Positions 54,398 through 62,818 of a DNA stretch of 64,000 nucleotides are shown piece after piece. The position numbers were made by a program, and so were the translations under genes. Origin of the DNA: Streptomyces durocortorensis (lineage in GTDB: Bacteria > Actinomycetota > Actinomycetes > Streptomycetales > Streptomycetaceae); assembly GCF_031760065.1 (NCBI RefSeq), contig NZ_CP134500.1, positions 620,001 to 684,000 of the forward strand. The letters run 5' to 3'. Position 1 is the first letter of the stretch; every line of letters begins with the position of its first letter. The notes beneath the pieces are model-generated. The model was given only the letters and a program-made list of their open reading frames with translations, was not told where the DNA came from and did not search any database.

Positions 54398-55735
54398 ATG
54401 ACCGAAGTGCTTCTGCTGTTCGTCGCTCTGCTGCTCTGTGTCGCCTGCGGTGCCTTCGTCGCGGCGGAGTTCTCCCTGACCACGGTGGAGCGGAGCGAGC
54501 TCGAACGGGCTGTCGAGCGGGGTGACCGGGGTGCGGCGAGCGCGCTGAAGGCCGTCCGCACTCTGACCTTTCAGCTCTCGGGCGCCCAGCTCGGCATCAC
54601 CGTCACCAATCTGGTGATCGGCATGCTCGCCGAACCGTCGATCGCGAAGCTCATCCGCGGTCCGGTCGAGGCCGCGGGGCTGCCTCCGGCGGCCGCGTCC
54701 ACACTGGCGCTCGTCATCGGCACCGCGCTGTCCACGGTGGTGCTGATGGTCATCGGCGAGCTGGTCCCGAAGAACTGGGCGATCTCCTCGCCGCTGGCCG
54801 TGGCCAAGGCGGTGGCCACACCGCAACGGGCGTTCACCGCCGTGTTCCGGCCCTTCATCAGCCACCTCAACAACACGGCCAACCGCATCGTGCGCCGCGC
54901 CGGCCTGGAGCCAACCGAGGAACTGGCCTCGGCCCGCAGCCCGCAGGAGCTCGTCGCCCTGGCCCGGCACTCCGCGAAGCAGGGGGCGCTGGAGGCGGAC
55001 ACCGCCGAGCTCTTCGTCCGCACCCTGAACCTGTCCGAGCTGACGGCGGAGAACGTGATGACACCGCGGGTCCAGGTCACCGCGCTGGACCTGCACGCCA
55101 CGGCCGAGGACGTGGCCAACGCCACCCGGGCCACCGGCCTTTCCCGCTTCCCCGTCTACCGGGGCAGCCTGGACACCGTGGTCGGCGTGGCCCTCATCAA
55201 GGACGTCCTGGCGATCCCCGCCGACGAGCGGCCCCGCACCCGCGTATCGGAGCTGCTGCGTGAACCCCTGCTCGTACCGGAGACGCTGACCGTGGACCGG
55301 CTGCTGGACCGGCTGTCCGGAAAGCTCGCCATGGCCGTGGTGATCGACGAATACGGCGGGACGGCGGGCGTCGCGACGCTGGAGGACATCGTGGAGGAGG
55401 TCGTCGGCGAGGTCCGCGACGAACACGATCCGCACGAGACGCCCGACCTCGCGGCCGCCGGGGAGGACGCCGACGGCCGCACACTGTGGTCGGCCGACGG
55501 AGCCGCCCGCACCGATCAGCTCCGCACGATCGGACTGCGGGTGCCGGACGGGCCCTACGAGACCCTGGCCGGGCTGATCGCAGCCGAGCTCGGACGGATT
55601 CCCACGGTGGACGACACGCTGGAACTGGCGGGGTGGCGGATCGACGTGGTGGACGCCTCGGGCCGCCGGGCCGCACGGGCCCTGCTGCACGCGCCCCTGC
55701 CCGGGTCCGAGAGCCGGACGGAGGGTGCACGGTGA
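54398..55735 (+). CDS. CNNM/HlyC-CorC family membrane protein with CBS pair and C-terminal domain
   Basis: A 445-residue protein: CNNM (DUF21) membrane domain (residues 1-190; FVAAEFSLTTVERSELE, FQLSGAQLGITVTNLVIGML, GELVPKNWAI), a CBS pair (VMTPRVQVTALD... GLSRFPVYRG, KLAMAVVIDEYGGTAGVATLEDIVEEVVGEV) and the CorC/HlyC C-terminal domain (TLWSADGAARTDQL... PYETLAGLIAAELGRIP). Family members take part in magnesium or sodium-coupled ion efflux. GGAGGTGA precedes the ATG. Its stop overlaps the start of the second, shorter homologue. Confidence 0.9.
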   Translation: MTEVLLLFVALLLCVACGAFVAAEFSLTTVERSELERAVERGDRGAASALKAVRTLTFQLSGAQLGITVTNLVIGMLAEPSIAKLIRGPVEAAGLPPAAASTLALVIGTALSTVVLMVIGELVPKNWAISSPLAVAKAVATPQRAFTAVFRPFISHLNNTANRIVRRAGLEPTEELASARSPQELVALARHSAKQGALEADTAELFVRTLNLSELTAENVMTPRVQVTALDLHATAEDVANATRATGLSRFPVYRGSLDTVVGVALIKDVLAIPADERPRTRVSELLREPLLVPETLTVDRLLDRLSGKLAMAVVIDEYGGTAGVATLEDIVEEVVGEVRDEHDPHETPDLAAAGEDADGRTLWSADGAARTDQLRTIGLRVPDGPYETLAGLIAAELGRIPTVDDTLELAGWRIDVVDASGRRAARALLHAPLPGSESRTEGAR

Positions 55736-56751
55736 TCGCGCTTCAGCTCTTCATCGGTGTGCTGATGGTGGTGGTCAACGCCTTCTTCGTGGGCGCCGAG
55801 TTCGCCCTGATCTCCGTACGCCGCAGCCAGATCGAGCCGGAGGCCGAAGCCGGCAACCGCAGGGCCCGCAGCGTCATCTGGGGCCTGGAGCACGTCTCCG
55901 CGCTGCTGGCCGCGGCGCAGCTCGGGATCACGCTCAGCACCCTGGTGCTGGGCATCGTGGCCGAGCCCGCCATCGCCCATCTGCTGGAACCGCTCTTCGA
56001 CGCGGTGGGCGTGCCGCACGGTCTCGTCCACCCGCTGTCGTTCGTCATCGCGCTGAGCGTGGCGACCTATCTGCACATGCTGCTCGGCGAGATGGTGCCG
56101 AAGAACATCGCGCTGGCCGAACCCGCCCGCAGCGCTCTGCTGCTCGGCCCGCCGCTGGTCGCGATGGCCCGCGCCCTGCGCCCGGTGATCTTCACGGTCA
56201 ACGCCTTCGCCAACGCCCTGCTCAAGCTCCTGCGGGTGGAGACGAAGGACGAGGTCTCGGCGACGTTCTCGGACGACGAGCTGGCCCGGATGGTGCAGGA
56301 CGCGGGGAACGCCGGGCTGGTCGACGACCGTTCGGCCCAGCGGCTGCACCACGCGCTCGAACTGGGCCGCCGACCGGTACGCGATGTGGTCATGCCGGTC
56401 GACCGGGTGCTCTACGCCAGGGTCGGCACCACTCCGGAGGAGCTGGAGCGGCTCTCCTCCGAGTCCGGGTTCTCCCGCTTCCCCGTGATGGGCAGCGAGC
56501 AGCGCATCCTCGGCTACCTCCATGTGAAGGACGCCCTGGACGCCACGCCTCGCGACGTGCCCTTCCCGGTGACGGCGCTGCGGCCGATCGCCCGGGTCCG
56601 GGCCGCGACCCCGCTGGACGACGTGCTCACCGCGCTGCGGCGCAGCCGGACCCACCTGGCGGTCGTCCTGGACGAGGACGGCCGGCTGGCCGGCCTGGTC
56701 ACGATGGAGGATGTGCTCCGCGAACTCGTCGGCAGAGCGCAGTCGCGCTAG
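55732..56751 (+). CDS. CNNM/HlyC-CorC family membrane protein lacking the C-terminal domain
   Basis: A 339-residue partner starting GTG at 55732, overlapping the upstream stop. The membrane domain (VVNAFFVGAEFALISVRRSQIE, LLAAAQLGITLSTLVLGIVAEP, GEMVPKNIALAEP) and a CBS pair (VVMPVDRVLYARVG... GFSRFPVMGS, THLAVVLDEDGRLAGLVTMEDVLRELVG) are present, but it ends after the second CBS domain, without the CorC_HlyC domain. The pair probably forms a heterodimer with one regulatory tail. Coupled translation supports equal amounts. Confidence 0.88.
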   Translation: MIALQLFIGVLMVVVNAFFVGAEFALISVRRSQIEPEAEAGNRRARSVIWGLEHVSALLAAAQLGITLSTLVLGIVAEPAIAHLLEPLFDAVGVPHGLVHPLSFVIALSVATYLHMLLGEMVPKNIALAEPARSALLLGPPLVAMARALRPVIFTVNAFANALLKLLRVETKDEVSATFSDDELARMVQDAGNAGLVDDRSAQRLHHALELGRRPVRDVVMPVDRVLYARVGTTPEELERLSSESGFSRFPVMGSEQRILGYLHVKDALDATPRDVPFPVTALRPIARVRAATPLDDVLTALRRSRTHLAVVLDEDGRLAGLVTMEDVLRELVGRAQSR

Positions 56752-56763
56752 GATCGCCGGGCC

Positions 56764-57603
56764 ATGGAACTGAATGCCTCCTACACCAGTCTCGTCGCGG
56801 TCGGCGACTCGTTCACCGAGGGCATGTCCGACCTGCTGCCGGACGGCACCTACCGGGGCTGGGCCGATGTGCTCGCCTCCCGGCTGGCCGTCCGGTCCCC
56901 GGGGTTCCGGTACGCCAACCTCGCCGTACGCGGCAAGCTCATCGGCCAGATCGTGGACGAGCAGGTGAAGGCGGCGACCGCGCTCCAGGGGGATGTCGTC
57001 ACGCTCGTGGGCGGGCTCAACGACACACTGCGGCCGAAGTGCGACATGGGCAGGGTCAAGGGACTGCTGGAGGAAGCCGTCGAGCGCCTGGCCCCGTCCT
57101 GCAAACACCTGGTGCTGATGCGCAGCCCCGGGCGCAACGGGCCCGTGCTGGAGCGTTTCCGTCCCCGTATGGAGGAGCTGTTCGCCCTGATCGACGGCCT
57201 GGCCGACCGGCACGGCGCCTCGGTGGTCGACCTCTACGGCGCACCCTCGCTCAGCGACCCCCGTGCGTGGGACGTGGACCGGCTGCACCTCACCGCCGAC
57301 GGCCACCGGCGGGTAGCCGAGGCCGTGTGGCAGACGCTGGGGCTGCCGGCCGAGCTCGACTGGCGGGCCCCGGCCCCCGCGACCGCGCCGCCGCGCTGGG
57401 CGGCCCGGCGCACCGAGGACATCCGCTTCACCCGCCGGCATCTGGCCCCCTGGATCGGACGGCGGCTCACCGGCCGGTCCTCCGGTGACGGCCGGTCGGG
57501 CGCCCAGTTCGACGCGGCCACGGGCACCGCCTTCTGGGTCACCCCCGCGAACGCGGAGAACCCCGGCCCGGTGACGGGATGGCGCCGGGCCGACTCCGCC
57601 TGA
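56764..57603 (+). CDS. SGNH/GDSL-type hydrolase
   Basis: A 279-residue esterase-fold protein: block I VAVGDSFTEGMSD with the catalytic Ser, block III VTLVGGLNDTL with Asn, and block V WDVDRLHLTADGH with Asp and His. The last 70 residues (RWAARRTEDIRFTRRHLAPWIGRRLTG onward) are a basic, low-complexity tail. No signal peptide, so cytoplasmic. It starts 12 bases after the CNNM pair and may be in the same transcript. Substrate unknown. Confidence 0.85.
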   Translation: MELNASYTSLVAVGDSFTEGMSDLLPDGTYRGWADVLASRLAVRSPGFRYANLAVRGKLIGQIVDEQVKAATALQGDVVTLVGGLNDTLRPKCDMGRVKGLLEEAVERLAPSCKHLVLMRSPGRNGPVLERFRPRMEELFALIDGLADRHGASVVDLYGAPSLSDPRAWDVDRLHLTADGHRRVAEAVWQTLGLPAELDWRAPAPATAPPRWAARRTEDIRFTRRHLAPWIGRRLTGRSSGDGRSGAQFDAATGTAFWVTPANAENPGPVTGWRRADSA

Positions 57604-57621
57604 CCCTCCGGGCCGCGCCGT

Positions 57622-57711
57622 CGGGGCGGACGTTCGGGCAGGCGTTCGGGCGGGTCTTCGGGGCAGGCTCCGGGGGAGGCTTTCGGGCGGGTCTCCGGGG
57701 CGGGCTTTCGT
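57622..57711. repeat. Degenerate 12-13-nt tandem repeat upstream of purB
   Basis: About seven units of the type GCNTTCGGGCGG follow one another (GCGTTCGGGCGG, GTCTTCGGGGCAG, GCTCCGGGGGAG, GCTTTCGGGCGG, GTCTCCGGGGCGG), ending before the purB promoter. Units vary by point changes and one-base length differences, so the array is old or under relaxed constraint. Confidence 0.6.
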
Positions 57712-57758
57712 AGCAAGCCACAAACCGGACCGCGGCGCTGGCCTGCACAAACCACCAG

Positions 57759-57764
57759 TAGAAT
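57759..57764 (+). promoter_or_regulatory. Likely purB -10 element (leaderless start)
   Basis: TAGAAT at 57759-57764 is 8 bases before the purB GTG, so transcription would begin at or next to the start codon. No ribosome site precedes the GTG. A -35 box at the proper distance is not convincing. Confidence 0.5.
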
Positions 57765-57772
57765 CCGTTTAC

Positions 57773-59215
57773 GTGACTGCTGTGTCTGCGAAGCCTCGCA
57801 TCCCCAATGTCCTGGCCGGCCGCTACGCCTCCACGGAGCTGGCCGTCCTCTGGTCCCCCGAGCAGAAGGTGAAGCTGGAGCGTCAGCTGTGGCTGGCGGT
57901 GCTGCGCGCTCAGAAGGACCTCGGGATCGAGGTGCCGGATGCCGCGCTGGCCGATTACGAGCGTGTGCTCGACCAGGTCGACCTGGCGTCGATCGCCGAG
58001 CGCGAGAAGATCACCCGGCACGACGTGAAGGCCCGGATCGAGGAGTTCAACGCTCTCGCGGGTCATGAGCAGGTCCACAAGGGCATGACCTCCCGGGACC
58101 TGACGGAGAACGTCGAGCAGCTGCAGATCCGCCTCTCGCTGGAGCTGATGCGCGACCGCACCGTGGCGGTGCTGGCCCGGCTCGGCAAGCTCTCCGCGGA
58201 GTACCGCGAGCTCGTCATCGCCGGTCGCTCGCACAACGTCGCAGCCCAGGCGACGACGCTCGGCAAGCGTTTCGCGACCGCGGCCGACGAGCTGCTGGTG
58301 GCCTACGGCCGGCTGGAGGACCTGCTCTCCCGCTACCCGCTGCGCGGGATCAAGGGCCCGGTCGGCACGGCGCAGGACATGCTGGACCTGCTGGGCGGTG
58401 ACGCGGACAAGCTCGCCGACCTGGAGCGGCGCGTCGCCGGGCACCTCGGCTTCGCCGAGGCCTTCACCTCGGTCGGCCAGGTCTACCCCCGTTCCCTCGA
58501 CTACGACGTGGTGACCGCTCTGGTGCAGCTCGCCGCGGCGCCTTCGTCGGTGGCGAAGACCATCCGGCTGATGGCGGGCCACGAGCTGGTGACCGAGGGC
58601 TTCAAGCCCGGGCAGGTCGGCTCGTCCGCGATGCCACACAAGATGAACACGCGCTCCTGCGAGCGGGTGAACGGTCTGATGGTGATCCTGCGCGGCTATG
58701 CCTCGATGACGGGCGAGCTGGCGGGCGACCAGTGGAACGAGGGCGATGTGTCCTGTTCCGTGGTCCGCCGGGTGGCCCTCCCGGACGCCTTCTTCGCCTT
58801 CGACGGTCTGCTGGAGACCTTCCTCACGGTGCTGGACGAGTTCGGTGCGTTCCCCGCGGTCGTGGCGCGCGAGCTGGACCGCTACCTCCCGTTCCTGGCG
58901 ACCACCAAGGTCCTCATGGGCGCTGTGCGGGCCGGAGTGGGCCGCGAGGTGGCCCACGAGGCGATCAAGGAGAACGCGGTCGCCTCCGCCCTCGCGATGC
59001 GCGAGCAGGGCGCCGAGCGCAACGAACTGCTCGACAAGCTCGCCGCCGACGAGCGCATCCCGCTGGACCGTGCCGAGCTGGACGCCCTGATGGCCGACAA
59101 GCTCTCGTTCACGGGTGCGGCGGGCGACCAGGTGACGGCGCTGGTGTCCCGCATCGAGGAGATCGCCAAGCAGCACCCCGAGGCCGCGGCCTACACCCCC
59201 GGCTCGATCCTCTGA
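57773..59215 (+). CDS. purB: Adenylosuccinate lyase
   Basis: A 480-residue fumarase-superfamily lyase acting twice in purine synthesis: SAICAR to AICAR and adenylosuccinate to AMP. The signature VGSSAMPHKMNTRSCERVNGL is present with the flexible-loop Ser; KGMTSRDLTENVEQLQIRL, AGRSHNVAAQATTLGKRF and the catalytic-His region match. The start is GTG at 57773, with a -10-like box 8 bases upstream, suggesting a leaderless message. mug follows 19 bases after the stop. Confidence 0.95.
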   Translation: MTAVSAKPRIPNVLAGRYASTELAVLWSPEQKVKLERQLWLAVLRAQKDLGIEVPDAALADYERVLDQVDLASIAEREKITRHDVKARIEEFNALAGHEQVHKGMTSRDLTENVEQLQIRLSLELMRDRTVAVLARLGKLSAEYRELVIAGRSHNVAAQATTLGKRFATAADELLVAYGRLEDLLSRYPLRGIKGPVGTAQDMLDLLGGDADKLADLERRVAGHLGFAEAFTSVGQVYPRSLDYDVVTALVQLAAAPSSVAKTIRLMAGHELVTEGFKPGQVGSSAMPHKMNTRSCERVNGLMVILRGYASMTGELAGDQWNEGDVSCSVVRRVALPDAFFAFDGLLETFLTVLDEFGAFPAVVARELDRYLPFLATTKVLMGAVRAGVGREVAHEAIKENAVASALAMREQGAERNELLDKLAADERIPLDRAELDALMADKLSFTGAAGDQVTALVSRIEEIAKQHPEAAAYTPGSIL

Positions 59216-59234
59216 CCGGGACCGCCCGAACCGT

Positions 59235-59774
59235 ATGACCCCCGAGGAACTCCGCGCCGCCCGCGACCGCATCGTGCCCGATGTGGTCGCGGGCGGTCTG
59301 CGCCTGCTGTTCTGCGGCATCAACCCGAGCCTCATGACCGCGGCGACGGGCCATCACTTCGCCCACCCCGGCAACCGGTTCTGGCCGGTCCTCCACCGCT
59401 CGGGCTTCACGCCCCGACAACTGCTGCCGTCCGAGCAGTCCGAACTCCTGGGCCTCGGGCTCGGGATCACCAACGTGGTCGCGAGAGCCACCGCCCGGGC
59501 CGACGAGCTCGGCGCGGAGGAGTTCCGGGAGGGCGGGGCGGCCCTGGCGAAGAAGGTCGAGCGCCTCGAACCGGCGTGGCTCGCCGTCGTCGGCATCACC
59601 GCCTACCGCACAGCCTTCAGGGAACCGCGAGCCCGCATCGGCCCCCAGGACCGCACCGTCGGCGGCGCCCGGGTGTGGGTCCTCCCCAACCCCAGCGGTC
59701 TCAACGCCCACTGGACGGTTCAGACCATGGCCGAGGAGTACGCCCGCCTCCACGAGGCCGAGCGAACCTCGTAG
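59235..59774 (+). CDS. mug: G/U mismatch-specific DNA glycosylase
   Basis: A 179-residue uracil-DNA glycosylase of the MUG/TDG family, removing U or ethenocytosine opposite G. LLFCGINPSLMTAATGHHFAHPGNRFWPVLH contains the catalytic GINP(S) Asn, GLGITNVVARATARADEL the next block, and VWVLPNPSGLNAHWT the DNA-intercalating NPSGxN loop. It closely follows purB and is probably on the same transcript. Confidence 0.92.
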   Translation: MTPEELRAARDRIVPDVVAGGLRLLFCGINPSLMTAATGHHFAHPGNRFWPVLHRSGFTPRQLLPSEQSELLGLGLGITNVVARATARADELGAEEFREGGAALAKKVERLEPAWLAVVGITAYRTAFREPRARIGPQDRTVGGARVWVLPNPSGLNAHWTVQTMAEEYARLHEAERTS

Positions 59775-59844
59775 CAGCCGAGCGGCCCCGGGCGCGTCGG
59801 GCCCCGGGACTCGGACTCGGACCAGGGTGCGGTGGCGGGGCGCG

Positions 59845-60282
59845 TCAGGGAGGATCGATCACGGTCACCAGGACCGTCAGCTCGCAGCCGGGGCCGCCCT
59901 CCTCCAGCACCAGCCCCACCGCGACCCACCGGCCGGCGTTCCTCCAGAGCCGCAGATAGTCGCACCCGGCGACCGGCTCCACCCAGGGCTCGGGGATCAC
60001 CTCGCCCGCCGTCATCCGCTCCTGCGCACTCCACACACTCACCAACTGCGGTTCGCCCCACCGTGATGCCAGCAGGGTGAGCAGTGCGTCGTGCTCGGCC
60101 AGGCACTGCGCCCGGTGCTCCGCACGAACGGACTCCTCATCGCCCCAGGGTTCCTCATCGGTGTGCAGGAATACCGTGTGGTAGCCGGGTCCGCTGACTC
60201 CCGAGACCGACGGGGTGCGCTCCGCGGGGAACTCCCGGGTGCACATCCCGTCGATGAGGCGGAGATGGTGTGCGGTCGTCAT
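59845..60282 (-). CDS. Hypothetical protein
   Basis: A 145-residue protein from ATG 60282 (MTTAHHLRLIDGMCTREFPAE) with PGYHTVFLHTDEEPWGDEESVRAEHRAQCLAEHDALLTLLASRWGEP and YLRLWRNAGRWVAVGLVLEEGGPGCELTVLVTVI. Protein-like composition with Trp/Cys conserved-looking positions, no membrane segment and no signal. A GTG at 60315 would add eleven residues. No family recognised. It is convergent with mug and divergent from the ROK regulator. Confidence 0.7.
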   Translation of the reverse strand: MTTAHHLRLIDGMCTREFPAERTPSVSGVSGPGYHTVFLHTDEEPWGDEESVRAEHRAQCLAEHDALLTLLASRWGEPQLVSVWSAQERMTAGEVIPEPWVEPVAGCDYLRLWRNAGRWVAVGLVLEEGGPGCELTVLVTVIDPP

Positions 60283-60462
60283 GGCGTCAGTAAACCGCTT
60301 CGCACTGACAATCACTTAACCTGCCCCCGGGTGCCGGTCCGGATGCGTCGCTCCCGGGTGACGCGGGTTGCGGCTCGGTACCGGCCTTCCGTCCTGTTCG
60401 CAGGGCCTGCGGCCAGCGAGTACGATCCGGCAGAACATGCGCACGAGCTGGAAGGACACACC

Positions 60463-61620
60463 GTGAGCCGGCTGACCGGTGGAGACCCGTCGCTGCTGCG
60501 GCGGATCAATTCCGCGGTGGTGCTGCACGCCCTGCGGGGGGCCGGTGCACCGACGCTGACGGACCTGACGCGGAGCACGGGTCTGTCCCGGCCGACGGTC
60601 GAAGGAGTCGTCGAGGGGCTGATCGAGGTCGGTCTCGTGGCCGAGGCACTGCCCGACGAGAGCGAGGCCCGGCGCCAGGGGCGGCCCGCGCGGAGGTTCC
60701 GCTTCCGCACCGAGGCGGGCCATCTCCTCGGTATCGAGATCGGGCCGCACCGGGTTTCGGTGCTGATCTCGGGGCTCGACGGGCGGGTCATCGGCGCGAG
60801 CTCCCGCTCGGTGTCGGAAACCGCCTCCGCCGACGACCGCCTCGACCAGGTCAGGGCGGTTGTCGCGGATGTGCTGCGGCGGACCGGCGTGGCCCGGAAC
60901 AGCCTGCGTGCGGTCGGTGTGGGCAGCCCCGGGATCGTGGAGGCCGACGGGACCGTGCGGCTGGGTACGGCGTTGCCGGACTGGACGGGCCTCGCGCTCG
61001 GGGATCGGCTGCGCCGTTCGTTCCGCTGCCCCGTTCTCGTGGAGAACGACGCCAACGCCGCCGCGGTCGCCGAGCATTGGAAGGGTGCGGCTACCGAGTC
61101 CGACGACATCGTCTTCGTACTGGCGGGGCTGAGCCCCGGAGCGGGGTCCCTGATCGGCGGGCGGTTGCACCGGGGGTTCGGCGGGGCGGCCGGGGAGATC
61201 GGCGCTCTGCACCTGCTGGGCAGGGAGGTGACGCCGGAGCATCTGCTGTCCACGACGGACACACCGCTGGACCCGCTGGACGAGCGGGCGGTGGCGGTGG
61301 TGTTCGCCAAGGCCCGGGAGGGCGATGCGGGAGCTCAGGCGGCCGTCGAAAGGTTCCTTCAGCGGCTGGTGCACGATGTGGCGGCGCTGGTGCTGGCGCT
61401 CGATCCGGAGCTGGTCGTGGTCGGAGGCTGGGCGGCCGGGCTGGACGGGGTGCTGGACCCCCTGCGCGAGGAGCTGGCCCGCTACTGCCTGCGTCCGCCA
61501 CGGGTGACTCTGTCGCTGCTCGGCGAGGCCGTGGTCGCGACGGGCGCGCTCCGGATCGCCCTGGACCACGTCGAGGAGCAGCTCTTCGCCGTGGAGGGCG
61601 CGGCTACGGGCCGCCGCTGA
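60463..61620 (+). CDS. ROK family transcriptional regulator
   Basis: A 385-residue regulator with an N-terminal winged helix (LLRRINSAVVLHALRGAGAPTLTDLTRSTGLSRPTVEGVVEGLIEVGLV) and a ROK domain (GIEIGPHRVSVLISGLDG, VGVGSPGIVEADGTVRLG, VLVENDANAAAVAEHW, LSPGAGSLIGGRLHRGFGGAAGEIGAL). The zinc-type CxCGxxGC cluster of ROK sugar kinases is missing, so it is probably a sensor only. GGAAGGAC precedes the GTG at 60463; an open frame upstream is not protein-like. Target unknown; no sugar transporter is adjacent. Confidence 0.87.
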   Translation: MSRLTGGDPSLLRRINSAVVLHALRGAGAPTLTDLTRSTGLSRPTVEGVVEGLIEVGLVAEALPDESEARRQGRPARRFRFRTEAGHLLGIEIGPHRVSVLISGLDGRVIGASSRSVSETASADDRLDQVRAVVADVLRRTGVARNSLRAVGVGSPGIVEADGTVRLGTALPDWTGLALGDRLRRSFRCPVLVENDANAAAVAEHWKGAATESDDIVFVLAGLSPGAGSLIGGRLHRGFGGAAGEIGALHLLGREVTPEHLLSTTDTPLDPLDERAVAVVFAKAREGDAGAQAAVERFLQRLVHDVAALVLALDPELVVVGGWAAGLDGVLDPLREELARYCLRPPRVTLSLLGEAVVATGALRIALDHVEEQLFAVEGAATGRR

Positions 61621-61838
61621 GCGCGGGACGGGGACGCGTGGGGGCGCTCCGGCCGGGCCTTCGCCGGTGTCGTGCCCGGGGCGTGTACGGCGCAGCCCGC
61701 TGATTCCGGAAGGGTGGGGGGCATCCGGAGGCAGCGGGCGCGGCAGCGGGCTGTCGTGACCTGGTGGGCCGGGCGTCATGGGGCTGGTGCGTCAGGCGGC
61801 CTGCACCTGGCGAGACCCGGCGTGCCGGGAGGGCGGAC
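61621..61838. other. Intergenic region between ROK and GntR genes
   Basis: The two genes converge. This GC-rich stretch has no protein-like reading frame and no promoter I can recognise. Its right end leads into the hairpin cluster at 61839-61892. Confidence 0.4.
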
Positions 61839-61892
61839 GCCTCACGAAGCCCGGCGCGGGTCAGCCCGGCTGGGGCTGACGTTTCGTGAGGC
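61839..61892. terminator. Nested double hairpin between convergent ROK and GntR genes
   Basis: GCCTCACGAA (61839-61848) pairs with TTCGTGAGGC (61883-61892), enclosing GTCAGCCC (61860-61867) / GGGCTGAC (61873-61880). A third copy, GCCTCACGAGGCC, follows at about 61899 over the GntR stop. Confidence 0.65.
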
Positions 61893-61900
61893 CCCGCGCC

Positions 61901-62668
61901 TCACGAGGCCTGGCGGTCCTGCTCTTCCTCGCTGATCTCCAGCGCCCCGGAGTCCCCGAAGGTGAGACGGCAGGTGTCCGCCCGGTAGGTGGCGACGGAG
62001 ACGGCCGCCGTGCCGTCCGCGGTGAAGTAGCGGGTGGTGACGACCAGGACGGGTGCGCCGGGGAGCCGGTCGAGCTCCTTGGCGTCGTCCGCGCGCGCCG
62101 ACCCGAGCTCGACGGAACGGTCCTGGCCCTCCAGACCGAGCCGGTGCAGCTCGCGCAGCACGCTGCGGGCGCGGACGGCTCCGGCCGGGGCGTCGATGGC
62201 GGACAGTTCGGGCACCGAGGAGGCGGGGATGTAGAGGAGCTCCGCCGCGACCGCCTGACCGTGGGTGGCACGGATGCGGCGCACCACGTGCACGGGCTCG
62301 GTGGAGTCCGTGCCCAGCATGGCGGCGACCGCCGCGGGGGCCCTGTCCATGGTGCAGTCGACCGGCTGCCAGGCCTCGCCGCCGACGCCGCCCGTCCATT
62401 CGCGGCGGCCAGTGGAGACGGCGACACCCACGCGCGGCGGGGCGACGGTCGTCCCGACGCCACGGCGGCGCTGGAGTCGGCCTTCGAGTTCGAGCTGTTC
62501 CAGGGCCTGCCGGAGCGTGGCGCGTGCGACACCGAACCGCGCCGCGAGGTCCCGCTCGTTGGGCAGGATCTCCCCCACCGCGAAGTCCGAGTCGAGTGCC
62601 TCACTGAGCACGGTCTTGAGGTGCCAGTACTTCGGCTCCTGTACCGATTCCAGCTGCGTGGTCCCCAC
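61901..62668 (-). CDS. GntR/HutC family regulator with UTRA domain
   Basis: A 255-residue regulator of DasR size and layout. The winged helix is VGEILPNERDLAARFGVARATLRQALEQLELEGRLQRRRGVGTTVAPP, and the UTRA effector domain runs from about residue 95 (VHVVRRIRATHGQAVAAELLYIP ... APVLVVTTRYFTADGTAAVSVATYRADTCRLTF). GGAGGAC precedes the GTG at 62668. Its own promoter carries TTGGTCAAGACCAA, close to the GGTCTAGACC-type sites of DasR-like proteins, over the -35 box, implying autorepression. The ligand may be a phosphosugar; not provable here. Confidence 0.87.
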   Translation of the reverse strand: MGTTQLESVQEPKYWHLKTVLSEALDSDFAVGEILPNERDLAARFGVARATLRQALEQLELEGRLQRRRGVGTTVAPPRVGVAVSTGRREWTGGVGGEAWQPVDCTMDRAPAAVAAMLGTDSTEPVHVVRRIRATHGQAVAAELLYIPASSVPELSAIDAPAGAVRARSVLRELHRLGLEGQDRSVELGSARADDAKELDRLPGAPVLVVTTRYFTADGTAAVSVATYRADTCRLTFGDSGALEISEEEQDRQAS

Positions 62669-62738
62669 CCTGTCCTCCGCAATCGCCCAGCGGATTTTCC
62701 GCGACGTTATTTATTAAAGGTTCCTGTCTTAAGTGGAG

Positions 62739-62773
62739 ACCCTAGGGCGGTACACCCCCTTGGTCAAGACCAA
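62739..62773 (-). promoter_or_regulatory. GntR gene promoter with overlapping DasR-like palindrome
   Basis: On the minus strand TTGACC (62767-62762), a 17-nt spacer and TAGGGT (62744-62739) form a good vegetative-type promoter. TTGGTC-AA-GACCAA at 62760-62773 overlaps the -35 box. The leader to the GTG is about 60 nt and AT-rich near 62708-62718. Confidence 0.65.
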
Positions 62774-62818
62774 TCCTTATTCCGTGGCTGAACGAAACGG
62801 AACTCTGGCGCGGAGCGT

